NCBI RefSeq assembly: GCF_030124175.1
Contig: NZ_JASKMT010000013.1
Location: 1 to 64,000 of the forward strand
Length of the DNA stretch: 64,000 bases
Reading direction: 5' to 3'
Origin: Streptomyces sp. 549
GTDB lineage: Bacteria > Actinomycetota > Actinomycetes > Streptomycetales > Streptomycetaceae
In this document: positions 42,860 through 51,074 of the stretch, one piece after another
Layout: the number at the start of each line of letters is the position of its first letter
Position numbering within the stretch: the first letter of the stretch is position 1
Made by a program: the position numbers and the translations under genes
Notes under the pieces: generated by a model
Database searches by the model: none
What the model was told of the DNA's origin: nothing
The model's input: the letters and a program-made list of their open reading frames with translations, nothing else

Positions 42860-43825
42860 GTGGACCGCCTCAGCAGACCGGCCGAGCAACCCGCTCCCCG
42901 CACCCCCGCCGTTCCCGATGCTCCCGCCGCCCCCGATGATCCCGTCGTTCCCCTCACGCCCGACGCTCCCGGCACCCCCGCCGCCTTCCCTGCGCTGCAC
43001 CACGCCCTGGCCGCCGCCTCCCGCGGGCTGGCCGTGTTCCCGCTGTCCCGCGGCAAGGTGCCTGCCATCCGTTCACCGCACGGCGCCGGCGCTGCCTGCC
43101 GCGGCGGCTGCGGCCGACCCGGCCACGGCGTGCACGACGCCAGCTGCGACCCCGGCAGGGTCCGGGCGCTGTTCGCCTGCGCTCCCCGCGCCACCGGCTA
43201 CGGAATCGCCTGCGGACGTGCCCCGCACTGGCTCGTCGGCATCGACCTCGACGTCAGCCACGGCGCCGACAGTCGGCGCTCGCTCGACCTGCTCGCCGAG
43301 GCCGCGCACTGCACGCTCCCGGACACCGTCACCGTGCTCACGCCCAGCGGTGGCCGTCACCTGTGGCTGCGCGGGCCGGCCGACGTCCGGGTGGCCAACT
43401 CCGTGGGCAGGCTCGGCCCGGGCATCGACATACGCGGAGCCGGCGGCTACCTCGTCGGCCCCGGCTCGGTCAGCGTCCACGGCAGCTACCGGCTCGCCCC
43501 CGGCAGCGCGTGCCGCTCCCCGGCTCCCGTACCGGAGGCCCTGCTCCGGCTCCTCATACCGCCGCCACCGCCACGCCCGACGGCAGTCGGCCGCCCACCG
43601 ACCGGAGCCAGGGGCGCCGCACTCGTCCGCTTCGTACAGGCCGCGCCCGTCGGTCAGCGCAACGCCCGCCTCTTCTGGGCGGCGTGCCGCGCGTGGGAGT
43701 CGGGGCAGGGCGCGGAACTGGCCGAACCACTGGTCGACGCGGCCCGCGCCACCGGCCTGCCCGAACGCGAGGCCCGCACCACGCTCGCGTCAGCCGCGCG
43801 CCGAACCGCCGCCCTGCCCGGCTGA
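42860..43825 (+). CDS. Stand-alone bifunctional primase/polymerase-like protein
   Basis: 321 aa from GTG at 42860 (GGAG close upstream). After a 50-residue Pro-rich leader, the prim-pol domain is at about 55-235: ALAAASRGLAVFPLSRGKVPAI, a Cys-rich insert (ACRGGCGRPGHGVHDASCD), the catalytic DxD in WLVGIDLDVSHGAD, TVLTPSGGRHLWLRG and GPGIDIRGAGGYLVGPGS. The C-terminal 80 residues are helical (PVGQRNARLFWAACRAWE). No helicase domain follows. Such stand-alone prim-pol proteins derive from plasmid or phage replication genes but are fixed in many Streptomyces chromosomes; activity unproven. Confidence 0.85.
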   Translation: MDRLSRPAEQPAPRTPAVPDAPAAPDDPVVPLTPDAPGTPAAFPALHHALAAASRGLAVFPLSRGKVPAIRSPHGAGAACRGGCGRPGHGVHDASCDPGRVRALFACAPRATGYGIACGRAPHWLVGIDLDVSHGADSRRSLDLLAEAAHCTLPDTVTVLTPSGGRHLWLRGPADVRVANSVGRLGPGIDIRGAGGYLVGPGSVSVHGSYRLAPGSACRSPAPVPEALLRLLIPPPPPRPTAVGRPPTGARGAALVRFVQAAPVGQRNARLFWAACRAWESGQGAELAEPLVDAARATGLPEREARTTLASAARRTAALPG

Positions 43826-44041
43826 GCCGCCCTGCCCGGCTGAGCCGCCTCGTGCTGCGGAACTGCCCCGTACTGCCTTTGGCCGCCCTGCCTCGCCGAG
43901 CTGCCCAGCGCCCCGGAACGGCCCCGCTCCTAGCGTGATGTCCCACGAGGTTGGTGCCTGAGGCGACCGCGGAGGACTTGGTGGATCGGGAAGAGTGGAG
44001 GCTTTGCGGGGTGGGCCACCGGTCTGCCTATGCTCAGGCCC
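43826..44041. other. Short non-coding gap with tandem repeat
   Basis: The end of the primase-like gene and the following bases repeat the unit CCGCCCTGCCCGGCTGAG about twice (43807-43845), so the stop codon itself lies in a repeat. No gene is supported. Confidence 0.4.
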
Positions 44042-44395
44042 ATGGCGCTGGAATGGGAACAGATCATCGTCGACGCCGCCGACCCCGTCGCTCTCGGGCG
44101 CTGGTGGGCCGAGGCTCTCGGCTGGGTTGTGGTGGACGAATCCGAGGAGATCATCGAGATCCGGCCTGAGCCGGACCAGCTGCCGGGCCTGCTCTTCGTA
44201 CCTGTCCCCGAGGGCAAGACGTCGAAGAACCGGCTCCACCCCGACTTCCGCCCTGACGACCAGGAGGCCGAGGTTGTGCGGCTGCTCTCCCTCGGTGCCC
44301 GGCGCGTCGACCCCGTGCAGGACGGGAAGCACTGGGTGACCCTCCTCGACCCGGAGGGCAACGAGTTCTGCGTCCTGAGTGAGCGGAAGAGCTGA
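44042..44395 (+). CDS. VOC-superfamily (glyoxalase-like) protein
   Basis: 117 aa from ATG at 44042; an in-frame ATG 12 bases earlier is possible. Two beta-alpha-beta-beta-beta modules are readable: MALEWEQIIVDAADPVALGRWWAEALGWVVVDE and EVVRLLSLGARRVDPVQDGKHWVTLLDPEGNEFCVL, the Glyoxalase_6 pattern. Metal-binding His residues of true glyoxalase I are not obvious. Roles in this family range from isomerases to antibiotic binding. Function unassigned. Confidence 0.85.
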   Translation: MALEWEQIIVDAADPVALGRWWAEALGWVVVDESEEIIEIRPEPDQLPGLLFVPVPEGKTSKNRLHPDFRPDDQEAEVVRLLSLGARRVDPVQDGKHWVTLLDPEGNEFCVLSERKS

Positions 44396-44501
44396 GCGGG
44401 GACCAGGCAGTTGTGCGGGCCTCGACGTCCCACGCAGCAACACGGACAGAACGGGCTGCCGCCCGCCGCTGAGGCGGTACCAACCTCATGCGACAGCACA
44501 A

Positions 44502-45095
44502 CTAGCAGGTGTCAGTCGGCGTCCACCCGGGGGTCCGCCCCGCCAATCCGACCACCCTGCTCAACAGCGACGCACCCTGCGGTACCGGAACGACCGGCCC
44601 GAAGAGGCCCTCCCGGTCGGCCGGATCGGTGGACTGGGACAGCAGCCCGTGAGAGGCGTGCAGCGACGCCACGTCGGGAAGGTAGTCCTGCCCGGTGGCG
44701 CGGGCCAGGTCCCAACCGTGCAGCAGCAGTTCGTTCCCGGCCACCAGCCCGGCCGTCTCGCCGCTCAGGGTCACGCCTCCCGCCTGGGTCTCCCCCTGCC
44801 AGGCCGCAGGACGCTGCCAGACCGCCACAAGTTCGTCCAGCCGCTGCGGCAGCCGCGAACGCCACAGCGGGTCAAGGTCCGGCCGGGTACTGCCGGGATC
44901 GACGGCGGTCTCCGGCCCGAGCTGTTTGCGGCCGGCTTCCCGGAAGGCGACGCACAGCCCCATCAGGTGCGCCAGCAGATCGGCGACCGTGTAGTCGGGG
45001 CAGGGCGTCGGGTCCCGCAACCGGTCGTCGGTCACCCCGGCGAGCAGTACGGTGACCTGCTGGGCTGACGGACGGAGATCAAGCAGTACGGGCAT
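44502..45095 (-). CDS. TIGR03086/maleylpyruvate-isomerase-like metal-binding protein
   Basis: 197 aa from ATG at 45095, which has CCAGGAGG upstream; the longer frame to 45155 lacks such a site. The DinB-like four-helix fold is indicated by LRDPTPCPDYTVADLLAHLMGLCVAF (first metal-ligand His near residue 47) and GNELLLHGWDLARATGQDY (HGWD motif carrying later His and Asp). Members use mycothiol-type chemistry or are of unknown activity in Streptomyces. Convergent with the VOC gene. Substrate unknown. Confidence 0.85.
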   Translation of the reverse strand: MPVLLDLRPSAQQVTVLLAGVTDDRLRDPTPCPDYTVADLLAHLMGLCVAFREAGRKQLGPETAVDPGSTRPDLDPLWRSRLPQRLDELVAVWQRPAAWQGETQAGGVTLSGETAGLVAGNELLLHGWDLARATGQDYLPDVASLHASHGLLSQSTDPADREGLFGPVVPVPQGASLLSRVVGLAGRTPGWTPTDTC

Positions 45096-45266
45096 GGCGC
45101 ATCCTCCTGGTTCGGCGCTCTCCCGGTACGGACCCCACTCGTCCCCGAAACTCATCGCCCCGAAGCCGGTGGCCTCACTGAACCCGGACTCCTCACCTCC
45201 CCTCGCGCCGCCGGAGCCGCCAGAGATGCCAGAGCCGCCAACGGCTCAGGTCTGACGTGTCGTGCC

Positions 45267-46349
45267 CTATGCGGCTGGGCCCCGCGCAGCCCCCGGCTGT
45301 CCCGGACCGGAGAGACCGGAGGCCGTCGCGCTCCTCGTCAGATCCGGGCACGCTGCCGGGTGCGGTACCGCCGGGCAGGCGTTACCACCTGCGGCGCGCG
45401 ACCAGAAACCCTGTAGGGCACGAGCCACGGCCTGCGGCCGGTGGACCTGCGCACTGTGCCCGGCCCGGGGCACGGCTGTGAGCGCGGCACCAAGCTGCCG
45501 GGCCGTGCGGGCGTAGTCGTCGGCGCCGAAGACCGCGTCCCTCGTCCCGTGCAGCACCAGCACCGGAAGGTCGACGGCCGGACCGCCCAGCGGCGCGAGC
45601 GGTTCCGCCGCCGCCCAGGACCGGACGACGCCCAGGTAATGGGCCGGCCGGGTGGCCGTCAGCCGTTCCCGCGCCACCCGGTGCAGCGCCGGATGCGGGT
45701 GGTCCCCCGAGCGTGGCCGCTCGCGGTGGGCGAGCATCAACCGGACCGTGCGGACAGCGCCGAGCGTCTGGACCGCCCCGGCGGTCACCCGCATCCGCAG
45801 CCGCTGCTCAGGCAGCAGCCCGGCCGGGCAGCCGAGCAGCGTGAGGCCGTCGACCCGGCCGTCGCGCACACCGGTGGCCGACGCGGCCACCAGGCCGCCG
45901 AACCCCGCGCCGAGCACCTGGACCCGGTGCGGGTGCCGCACCTGGTCGAGGACGAGGTCGAGGTCGGCTGCCAGCGCAGCGACGGTGTAGGCCTCCGGAT
46001 CGTGCGGGCCGTCGGACTCGTACTGACCGCGTTGGTCGTAGGCGTAGGCATCGAAGCCCGCCTGCGCCAGCAGCGGCAGCAGGAAGGCGAAGTCCTCCTT
46101 CGACCCGAGCAGCCCGGGCACCAGGACAACGGACGTCCCGCGGTCGAGGGACGGAGCGGGGGCTGCGTGCAGCCCGGCCAGCCGTCCGGACGGTGTGTGG
46201 AAGCGGCAGCGCCGCACGGAGGTTCGTGGCACGGTCAGGCGTCCTGTCTGCCCGGTCGGGCGTGGGGAGCGGGGCGCGTCGGAGTTCACGCCGGTCCCGA
46301 CCCGGCCGACGGCCGGTCCCGCGGTCCCGGCGGGCTCGCTGAACGTCAT
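45267..46349 (-). CDS. Alpha/beta-hydrolase-fold protein lacking the nucleophile Ser
   Basis: 360 aa from ATG at 46349. The fold is clear: VVLVPGLLGSKEDFAFLLPLL, YDQRGQYESDGP, a nucleophile elbow written VLGAGFGGLVAAS, LPVLVLHGTRDAVFGADDY (acid) and VPRAGHSAQVHRP (His). The canonical elbow GxSxG (usually GHSFGG) here reads GAGFGG, so the catalytic Ser is Gly149. Acid and His remain. Either a non-hydrolytic member or an enzyme using another mechanism. N-terminal 45 residues are disordered. Monocistronic. Confidence 0.85.
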   Translation of the reverse strand: MTFSEPAGTAGPAVGRVGTGVNSDAPRSPRPTGQTGRLTVPRTSVRRCRFHTPSGRLAGLHAAPAPSLDRGTSVVLVPGLLGSKEDFAFLLPLLAQAGFDAYAYDQRGQYESDGPHDPEAYTVAALAADLDLVLDQVRHPHRVQVLGAGFGGLVAASATGVRDGRVDGLTLLGCPAGLLPEQRLRMRVTAGAVQTLGAVRTVRLMLAHRERPRSGDHPHPALHRVARERLTATRPAHYLGVVRSWAAAEPLAPLGGPAVDLPVLVLHGTRDAVFGADDYARTARQLGAALTAVPRAGHSAQVHRPQAVARALQGFWSRAAGGNACPAVPHPAACPDLTRSATASGLSGPGQPGAARGPAA

Positions 46350-46697
46350 GCCACGATCAAAGCGGCAACCGGCATGACCCGGCTGGGTGAATCCGGGGGA
46401 TCACCCTCACGGTGACAGGATCGAACACATGTTGAAGCAGTTCTCCGTTCGGCAGGGGCGACGGGAGGCGTGCCCCTGCGACGTACGCGGGTAGCGGATA
46501 ACCGGGAAACGTACTGCAACGTGGCGTGGCAGCAGAAAGCCACCGGTGACCGTGGGAATCATGCGACTGAATGCAATCACTTTCCGGTCGCCTGTGAATG
46601 CTATCCGGACACCACGGCACGAAACCCGGCGAGGGGCGCAGCGGCACCGGGAAGCTGTGAGGGTGTTCCGACTGTTCCGAGAACCCGGGGGTGCGGG
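46350..46697. other. Intergenic region, less GC-rich
   Basis: About 350 bp without a supported gene. Codon-like statistics change here: the sequence is visibly richer in A and T than flanking DNA from about 46400 to 47300. It leads into a small zinc-knuckle gene, suggesting a small acquired segment. Confidence 0.4.
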
Positions 46698-46841
46698 ATG
46701 GGCAAGCAGATGAAGTGTGGCTCCACACAGACTACGACCGGCAAGCCATGCCGCCGACCTGCGATGATCGGCTACTCGCGGTGCCAGGACCACCGCGGCG
46801 CATGGACCCCGCCGCAGACCAGGCGACGCAAGAAGCGCTGA
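46698..46841 (+). CDS. Small zinc-knuckle peptide (CG..TG.PC..P motif)
   Basis: 47 aa from ATG at 46698. The core KCGSTQTTTGKPCRRPAMIGYSRCQDHRG matches a short motif frequent in phage and mobile-element proteins (C-x-G..tG.PC...G..rC..H) that binds one zinc with three Cys and one His. A basic tail (TRRRKKR) follows. It lies in a less GC-rich patch without close neighbours. Function unknown; nucleic-acid binding is plausible. Confidence 0.65.
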   Translation: MGKQMKCGSTQTTTGKPCRRPAMIGYSRCQDHRGAWTPPQTRRRKKR

Positions 46842-47292
46842 CACAGGCAGCGGACGCGACGGCCTCCCGTCCGTTCAGGGCATACGGTTCCCTGCCGCTC
46901 GGCAAGCCGGCCTCTCTACTCGCGCGCACCGAATGCCCGACGGAGAGAGGCCTTCGGTAACGAAATCACTCGGCGAGGCACATGGCAGTCGACCAGGGAA
47001 AGAAAGAGCGGGAGTCCGGAGAAAGGAATCATGTCCTTGCGAGACCAGCGCTTGCCGGACCCGTCCTTCACCGTGAGGCCCGGCACGTCACCTGACGCTT
47101 CGTTCACCATTCTTGTGGCCGCCGCTGGGCACCGACAGCGATGGGTTGGACCGCGCTGACCCGCAGGCCAACGCTTCAACAGACCGCAGCGGGCACCGAC
47201 GGCCCGCAGCCAGCACAAACCAAGCTGAGGGCTGTCCATCTCACACACGCCGAGCGGTGGGCATTCGGGAAGGAGCGTCCTGCTCTGCGAGT
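46842..47292. other. Gap in less GC-rich patch
   Basis: 450 bp. Several short open frames on both strands exist but none has both a ribosome site and protein-like composition. Probably decayed or regulatory DNA of an acquired segment. Confidence 0.4.
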
Positions 47293-47949
47293 TCAGCCGG
47301 CTCGGCGGAGGAGACGGCTGGTGTGGCCGGCTGCCACCAGGCGGGTGTAGGCGGCGTTCACGTTCGTCGGCACGGGTTGCTCAATCATGAAGCCCTGAGC
47401 CGGGTAGACCGTGAGGCGCTGGAGGGCGCCGACGAGCATGTCGATGACCAGCCGTTCGTCACCGATGCTGTTGACGTACTGCGCGAGCGTCATGGGGGAC
47501 GACGCGCAGGTGAAGTCGACGCCGGGCCACAGCTTGCGGGCGGTGGCGTAGGCGCGGCGTTCCTCGTAGGGCTTGCAGACGAGGGTGGCCGATGAGACGT
47601 CGACTCCCACACGCTCCGACAACTTGCGGGACAGGGTGATGTTCTCGCCGGTGTTGGTGGCTTCGGGTTCGACCAGGATGGCGGTTTCGGGCACGCCGAG
47701 TTCCATGGCGTGCTCCTTGTAGTGGACGGCTTCACCGCGGGGCATGCGCTCCCGGGTTGTGGGGCTGTTGCCGCCGGTGAACAGGAGCAGGGGCGCGAGG
47801 CCGGACAGGTAGCGGTCGGCGGCGACGGCAGCCACGCCCAGGTCGTGGCTGCCCAACCCGATGGCGAGGGAGGCGGGTTGCGCCGGGTGGTGCATCTGGT
47901 GGTAGTCCCAGATGAGCTGTGCGTCGGCCAGCTCGGCGGTGGCGGTCAC
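47293..47949 (-). CDS. YdcF/DUF218-like protein
   Basis: 218 aa from GTG at 47949, ribosome site GAGGGG. DUF218 features: AIGLGSHDLGVAAVAADRYLSGLAPLLLFTGG, EHAMELGVPETAILVEPEATNTGENITLSRKL and SSATLVCKPYEERRAYATARKLWP. No TM or signal segment, so unlike SanA/ElyC it is a cytosolic YdcF-type member. The family may bind S-adenosylmethionine or nucleotides; no reaction is established. It lies beside the tRNA-Ser(TGA) gene. Confidence 0.88.
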   Translation of the reverse strand: MTATAELADAQLIWDYHQMHHPAQPASLAIGLGSHDLGVAAVAADRYLSGLAPLLLFTGGNSPTTRERMPRGEAVHYKEHAMELGVPETAILVEPEATNTGENITLSRKLSERVGVDVSSATLVCKPYEERRAYATARKLWPGVDFTCASSPMTLAQYVNSIGDERLVIDMLVGALQRLTVYPAQGFMIEQPVPTNVNAAYTRLVAAGHTSRLLRRAG

Positions 47950-48120
47950 GGCAACCCCTCACGGTCGCGGGCGGAGTCCGGCAGCTTGAAGTCGTAGCTT
48001 GCACGGCCGCGTACGCATCGCGGACTCCCCACCCATGCCGCACACCGTAGCGGCCTACCCGTCCCGCACGAATCTGAGGAGATCCCGATGGGCAACTCCG
48101 ACCTGCGGGCGTCTGGCACC

Positions 48121-48157
48121 GCGAAGGGGCGTCTCCGGCACGGAGACACCCCTTCGC
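48121..48157 (-). terminator. Terminator of tRNA-Ser(TGA)
   Basis: Arms GCGAAGGGG and GTCTCCG paired with CGGAGAC and CCCCTTCGC, loop GCA, with one mismatched base, 26 bp downstream of the leftward tRNA gene. Confidence 0.8.
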
Positions 48158-48182
48158 GGTGCTGCGCATTCGCTGCGCTCTG

Positions 48183-48270
48183 CGGAGGCGGTGGGATTTG
48201 AACCCACGGTGAGGGGTTACCTCACGACGGTTTTCAAGACCGTTCCCTTCGGCCGCTCGGGCACGCCTCC
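48183..48270 (-). tRNA. tRNA-Ser (TGA)
   Basis: 88 nt on the minus strand. Acceptor GGAGGCG paired with CGCCTCC, anticodon arm ACGGT-CTTGAAA-ACCGT (anticodon TGA), long variable arm CGTGAGGTAACCCCTCACC and T-arm GTGGGTTCAAATCCCAC. Confidence 0.95.
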
Positions 48271-48313
48271 TGGTGTCGGCGCGTGAAGCGCCGGCACCGG
48301 GACAGGGTAGCCG

Positions 48314-48838
48314 TTACGGGCGGCCGCGCGCTGCCCCGGTTCGGCTGGGTGCGGGCGGCGGCCCGGAGGCCGGGCCGGTGGCCGGGGCGAGGGCCTGCTC
48401 CAGGGTGGCGACGGGGCGCAGCACGGCCATCAGGCGTGCGGCGCGCAGTACGCGCAGGGTGAGGGGCTGGGCGCAGACCACCGTCAGGCGACCGTCGAGG
48501 TCGAGCAGGCGGCGGTGCGCGCGGCAGAGCAGGCGCAGGCCGGAGCAGTCGAAGAAGGTGACGTGGGTGAGGTCCACGACGACGCGTGCGCCGGGGGTCC
48601 CGGTGGCCGCGTCGAACTCCGGGAGGCAGCGGTTGGCCGCGGCGATGTCGATCTCACCGTGCAGTTCGAGGACGGTCGCGCCGTCCGGGCGGTGGATGCG
48701 GAGGGCGGAGCCGGGGCTGCGCGAGGTGGCGCCCCGGGGCGGGTCGGCAGCGCTCCGAGCGGGCGGCATGCCCCGCCTGCGGGAGGCGGGCAGCGGCTGC
48801 GCTAAGGCGACGGTCCGGTGTTGGCGTGACAGTGACAC
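48314..48838 (-). CDS. STAS-domain anti-sigma-factor antagonist
   Basis: 174 aa if started at GTG 48838; ATG at 48769 (151 aa) is an alternative. The STAS domain spans about residues 45-145: ALRIHRPDGATVLELHGEIDIAAANRCLPEF, ARVVVDLTHVTFFDCSGLRLLCRAHRRL and GRLTVVCAQPLTLRVLRAARL. The phosphorylatable Ser is conserved (FFDCSG). Such proteins release SigB/SigF-type sigma factors by binding RsbW-like kinases. No kinase is adjacent, but RsbW-like genes are elsewhere in the window. Its C-terminus is Pro/Ala-rich. Confidence 0.88.
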   Translation of the reverse strand: MSLSRQHRTVALAQPLPASRRRGMPPARSAADPPRGATSRSPGSALRIHRPDGATVLELHGEIDIAAANRCLPEFDAATGTPGARVVVDLTHVTFFDCSGLRLLCRAHRRLLDLDGRLTVVCAQPLTLRVLRAARLMAVLRPVATLEQALAPATGPASGPPPAPSRTGAARGRP

Positions 48839-49220
48839 TCCTTGAGGGTAGGCGTCCGCACGCCCTCCGGGCGAACGGAAAAACGGTTCGTGGACCGGTC
48901 TTTTCCCACGTATGAGGTAATCGTGCGTCGATCACATTCGCGGCGGCGACACACGCATTGCGCTTGCGATGAGCAAAGAAACTGGGGTGCCGGGACGTTT
49001 CCGGCGGGTTTTGCCCGGACGGCCGGGGGCCGTTCCGCACCGCGTACGGCAAGCGACGGGCTGCCCGTGGCGGGTGGTCGACGGCCGGGCGGCAGGCCAC
49101 CCGCGTCACTTCGTGCCGCGCTCGCGGACCGCGCGGCGCGAGGTGACGCGGTGCCGCTCGCGCCCGCGCGGCGCCCCCGGCGCGGATGCCGGGGACGCCG
49201 CGGGTGTGCCCGCCGACCGG
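48839..49220. other. Intergenic region
   Basis: 380 bp between the STAS gene and the HtrA-like gene (both leftward). The bases near 48890-48970 are relatively AT-rich and probably hold the STAS promoter. The right part is Arg-codon-like GC-rich sequence with no supported gene. Confidence 0.4.
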
Positions 49221-50825
49221 TCAGCCGTCGCCCTTGCGTTCGCCGAGGGTGACCTCCGTCGTCTGCTGCTTGCCGTCGCGCCGGTACGTCACCTCGACCT
49301 TCTCGCCCGGCTCGTGCGTCCAGATCTCGCTGATCAGCGTGGGTCCGCTGTCGATGGAGGTGCCGCCGAGCCTGGTGATGACGTCACCCGGCTGCAGCCC
49401 TGCGTCGTCGGCCGGCCCGCCGGGCACGACGGCCCGGGTGCCGTCCGCGGCCTCCTCCGAGATGAGCGCGCCGTCTCCCTGCCGCTTCATGTCGACCGTC
49501 GCGCCGATGATCGGGTAGACCGGCTGACCCGTCTTGATGAGCGTCTCGGCGACCCGCTTGGCCTGGTCGATCGGGATGGCGAAGCCGAGCCCGATGCTGC
49601 CTGCCGAACCGCCGCCGAACCCGCCGTCGCTGGCCGACTGGATCGCCGAGTTGACGCCGATGACCGCGCCGTCGGAGTTGAGCAGGGGACCGCCGGAGTT
49701 GCCCGGGTTGATGGACGCGTCCGTCTGCAGCGCGCTCATGTAGGAGGCCTTGGACCCCTCGCCGTCGCTGGAGGCGACGGGGCGGTTGAGCGCGCTGACG
49801 ATGCCGGTGGTGACCGTGCCGGAGAGGCCGAACGGGGCGCCGATGGCGATGGTCGAGTCGCCCACCGCGACGTCGTCGGACGAACCGAGCGGCAGCGGGG
49901 GCAGGTCGGCGTCGCCGGCGTCCTTCAGCCGGAGTACCGCGACGTCGTAGCCCTGTGCCCGGCCCACGACCTCCGCGGTGTACTTCTTGCCGTCGGAGAA
50001 GACGACCGTCAGTTCACCTCCGTCGGCGGCGTCCGCCACGACGTGGTTGTTGGTGAGGATGTGGCCCTGCTTGTCGAAGACGAAGCCGGTGCCGGTGCCG
50101 CCGCCGGAGCGACCGCTGCCGCCGTTCGCCTGGATGGTGGCGACGCTGGGCAGCGCCTTGGAGGCGATGCCGGCGACGGACTCCGGTGCGCGGTCCACGG
50201 TCTTGTCGGGGTCGTTGGGCGCCGACACCGTCTCGGACGCCGGGGCGTTGCTGCGTTCGGCGGCCCAGAAGCCCACTCCGCCGCCGATGCCGCCGGCGAC
50301 GAGCGCGGCGACGAGCAGCGCGGCGATCATTCCGCCGCGTCCGTTGCGCCGCTGGGGTGGCGGGACGGGCGCGCCCCAGGGCTGCGCCGGGCCGCCGCCG
50401 TAGGCGCCACCGCCACCGCCGCCGCCACCGCCACCGCTGCCGCCGCCGCTGCCTGCTGCGGGCGCGCCGTAGCCGCCGGCGCCCGGGTAGGCGGGCTGCT
50501 GGGTGGTGGGGGCGTCGGCTGACGCGGCGGCCGGCGGGTGCGCGGGCGGCGTGGGGCCGCCGGGGTGGGCGCCCGGGCCGTAGGGGGACGCGGAGCCGTA
50601 GGCGCCGGTGGGGTGGGCGGCGGGCGGGACGGGCGGCTCCTGGGGGGCCGCGGGACGGGGCGGCTCCGCGTCGATCTTCCGCAACTGGGCGGTGGAGTCG
50701 GACGGCGGTGCCCCGTCGCGGGGTTCGTTCTGCGACGCGACCGGCTGCACGCGGTCGGCGGGCGCCGGCTCGTCGGCTCGACCCGCCTGCGGCGACCGGT
50801 CGGCGCCCTCGTGCTCGGTGCTCAC
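49221..50825 (-). CDS. HtrA/DegP-like membrane-anchored serine protease with PDZ domain
   Basis: 534 aa from GTG at 50825, with GAGGAG six bases upstream. A cytoplasmic Pro/Ala/Gly-rich domain of about 165 residues (with a run of Gly near 150) precedes one TM segment (MIAALLVAALVAGGIGGGVGFWAA). The trypsin-like domain has His near 260 (TNNHVVADA), Asp near 293 (YDVAVLRLKD) and Ser near 377 (INPGNSGGPLLNSDG). A PDZ domain ends the protein (VVPGGPADDAGLQPGDVITRLGG). Extracytoplasmic protein quality control is the family role. Divergent from the glycerophosphodiesterase gene. Confidence 0.95.
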   Translation of the reverse strand: MSTEHEGADRSPQAGRADEPAPADRVQPVASQNEPRDGAPPSDSTAQLRKIDAEPPRPAAPQEPPVPPAAHPTGAYGSASPYGPGAHPGGPTPPAHPPAAASADAPTTQQPAYPGAGGYGAPAAGSGGGSGGGGGGGGGGAYGGGPAQPWGAPVPPPQRRNGRGGMIAALLVAALVAGGIGGGVGFWAAERSNAPASETVSAPNDPDKTVDRAPESVAGIASKALPSVATIQANGGSGRSGGGTGTGFVFDKQGHILTNNHVVADAADGGELTVVFSDGKKYTAEVVGRAQGYDVAVLRLKDAGDADLPPLPLGSSDDVAVGDSTIAIGAPFGLSGTVTTGIVSALNRPVASSDGEGSKASYMSALQTDASINPGNSGGPLLNSDGAVIGVNSAIQSASDGGFGGGSAGSIGLGFAIPIDQAKRVAETLIKTGQPVYPIIGATVDMKRQGDGALISEEAADGTRAVVPGGPADDAGLQPGDVITRLGGTSIDSGPTLISEIWTHEPGEKVEVTYRRDGKQQTTEVTLGERKGDG

Positions 50826-50950
50826 AGCAATCTCCTCAGGTACACGACAGACATGGTGGGCGGTGGTGCTGTAGCCCAGTGTGCAGTCAGCTTTTCCCAT
50901 CGTGTGTCAGGGCGGCGTAAGCCATCCGGTTACCCCGCGCCGCTTTCCTT

Positions 50951-51003
50951 ATCCTGTCCCTGCACGCGGGACCGTCATCCTGTCCCTGCACGCGGGGACC
51001 GTC
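50951..51003. repeat. Tandem duplication of 26-27 bp in the divergent promoter region
   Basis: The unit ATCCTGTCCCTGCACGCGGG plus ACCGTC occurs twice in a row (50951-50976, 50977-51003; second copy has one extra G). Each unit contains the dyad GTCCC-TGCACGC-GGGAC. It lies between the divergent htrA-like and glycerophosphodiesterase genes and may be a duplicated operator. Confidence 0.8.
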
Positions 51004-51074
51004 CGCACCTCGCGATTGCCCCGAACCTGCCACCCCGGTCCCGGAGTGGGCGCCTGCGATGGCACGATGATCCT

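Noticed and set aside
46916..47248. 110-aa minus frame in the low-GC patch
   Set aside because: The second half looks somewhat protein-like, but no ribosome site, no recognisable fold and no partner; not strong enough to list.
48969..50522. Plus-strand frame beginning MSKETGVPG
   Set aside because: Begins plausibly but continues for 400 codons antisense to the HtrA-like gene; the first part alone has no ribosome site.
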